From Hellea sp. (GTDB lineage: Bacteria; Pseudomonadota; Alphaproteobacteria; Caulobacterales; Maricaulaceae), in the NCBI GenBank assembly GCA_020628635.1, contig JAHDEU010000127.1, forward strand, positions 1 to 5,330: a stretch of 5,330 bases of DNA. The letters are read 5' to 3'. The translations under genes and the position numbers were made by a program. Below, piece after piece: positions 4,990 to 5,330 of the stretch (position 1 is its first letter; every line of letters starts with the position of its first letter). A model generated the notes under the pieces. It was not told the DNA's origin. It saw nothing but the letters and a program-made list of their open reading frames with translations, and searched no databases.

Positions 4990-5330
4990 CCTGGCATGTT
5001 CTGCACGATCGTCACCGCCAGCGCCGGGAGATAGGCAAGGATGGCCGCAAGGACATAGGTCACCAGCAGCAGCAGTCCGAAGACCACGGACATGCCCAAT
5101 CCGCTACCGTCCGCAGTCGCGAACAGACGCCCGCGCCACGCAGTCAGCGTGTCGATCGCGAACATCAGCGGGTAGCTGAGTATCGACACGGCGGCGATGA
5201 CGTTGCCCGTCATGGGCAGGGCAAAGAGCAGCGACGACAGCGTGACCAGCATCGTGCTCGGCAGTACGGTAGCGAAGATATAGCGGACGCGCAGCACGAA
5301 AGTGGTCGGCGTGGTGAAGGCCCGGACAAC
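4986..5330 (-). CDS. Unrecognised integral membrane protein, C-terminal part (5' end outside window)
   Basis: The frame is open from the right edge to a TAG at 4986-4988, giving 114 visible residues; a GTG at 5295-5297 is in frame, but the frame continues upstream, so the true start is probably outside. The visible part has three hydrophobic segments, at about residues 17-39, 43-64 and 80-109. Between the second and third lies a short polar loop 'AWRGRLFATADGSGLG' (64-79) whose Arg residues suggest a cytoplasmic side. A basic stretch LRVR (13-16) precedes the first segment. I do not recognise a family. Codon use is GC-rich, like its neighbours, and the regular membrane pattern argues that this is a real gene rather than a chance frame. 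It converges on the DAHP synthase gene and shares a CTAG with it at the stops. Confidence 0.7.
   Translation of the reverse strand, partial: VVRAFTTPTTFVLRVRYIFATVLPSTMLVTLSSLLFALPMTGNVIAAVSILSYPLMFAIDTLTAWRGRLFATADGSGLGMSVVFGLLLLVTYVLAAILAYLPALAVTIVQNMPG

Noticed and set aside
1..5330. Search for mobile elements, tRNA/rRNA genes, CRISPR repeats or a defence system
   Set aside because: No terminal inverted repeats with a transposase, no tRNA-like cloverleaf, no regularly spaced repeats and no nuclease or toxin-like protein were found. Base composition looks even across all genes, giving no sign of recent transfer.

Overview
The window reads as a GC-rich bacterial chromosome segment (roughly two-thirds G+C by eye), tightly packed with genes. 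The gene content fits an alphaproteobacterium or a similar GC-rich proteobacterium: a small Opa/OmpA-type outer-membrane barrel with a terminal Phe, an AlgI/AlgJ-like acetylation pair, and a class II DAHP synthase of the 'MTKWTPSSWRAKP' type. No RNA gene, insertion sequence, CRISPR array or phage gene was seen.

Layout from left to right: (1) the last 26 codons of an unrecognised + strand gene ending at 83, followed by a strong intrinsic terminator (109-141). (2) A convergent - strand gene (172-744) for a secreted 190-residue outer-membrane beta-barrel with a clear signal peptide and a good ribosome binding site. (3) A divergent intergenic region (745-901) with short inverted repeats. (4) A two-gene + strand operon: an AlgI-family membrane-bound O-acyltransferase (902-2290) and, one base after its stop, an AlgJ/AlgX-like SGNH-fold O-acetyltransferase (2292-3467). 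(5) A 136-base gap (3468-3603) with two small inverted repeats and a 35-codon mini-ORF that overlaps the preceding stop. (6) A complete class II DAHP synthase (3604-4989). (7) A convergent - strand membrane protein, cut by the right edge, whose stop codon interlocks with the DAHP synthase stop in one CTAG.

How the genes work together: the MBOAT and SGNH proteins are expected to form an acetyl relay. The membrane protein would move acetyl groups across the inner membrane, and the anchored periplasmic protein would transfer them to a glycan. No glycan synthesis or export gene is visible, so the substrate is unknown. The DAHP synthase starts the shikimate pathway and looks like an independent housekeeping unit. 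The outer-membrane protein is divergently transcribed and has no evident functional link.

I do not see a wholly new system here. The points most worth a second look are the apparently stand-alone acetylation pair, the interlocked convergent stops, the structured leader of the DAHP synthase gene with its overlapping mini-ORF, and the unrecognised membrane protein.
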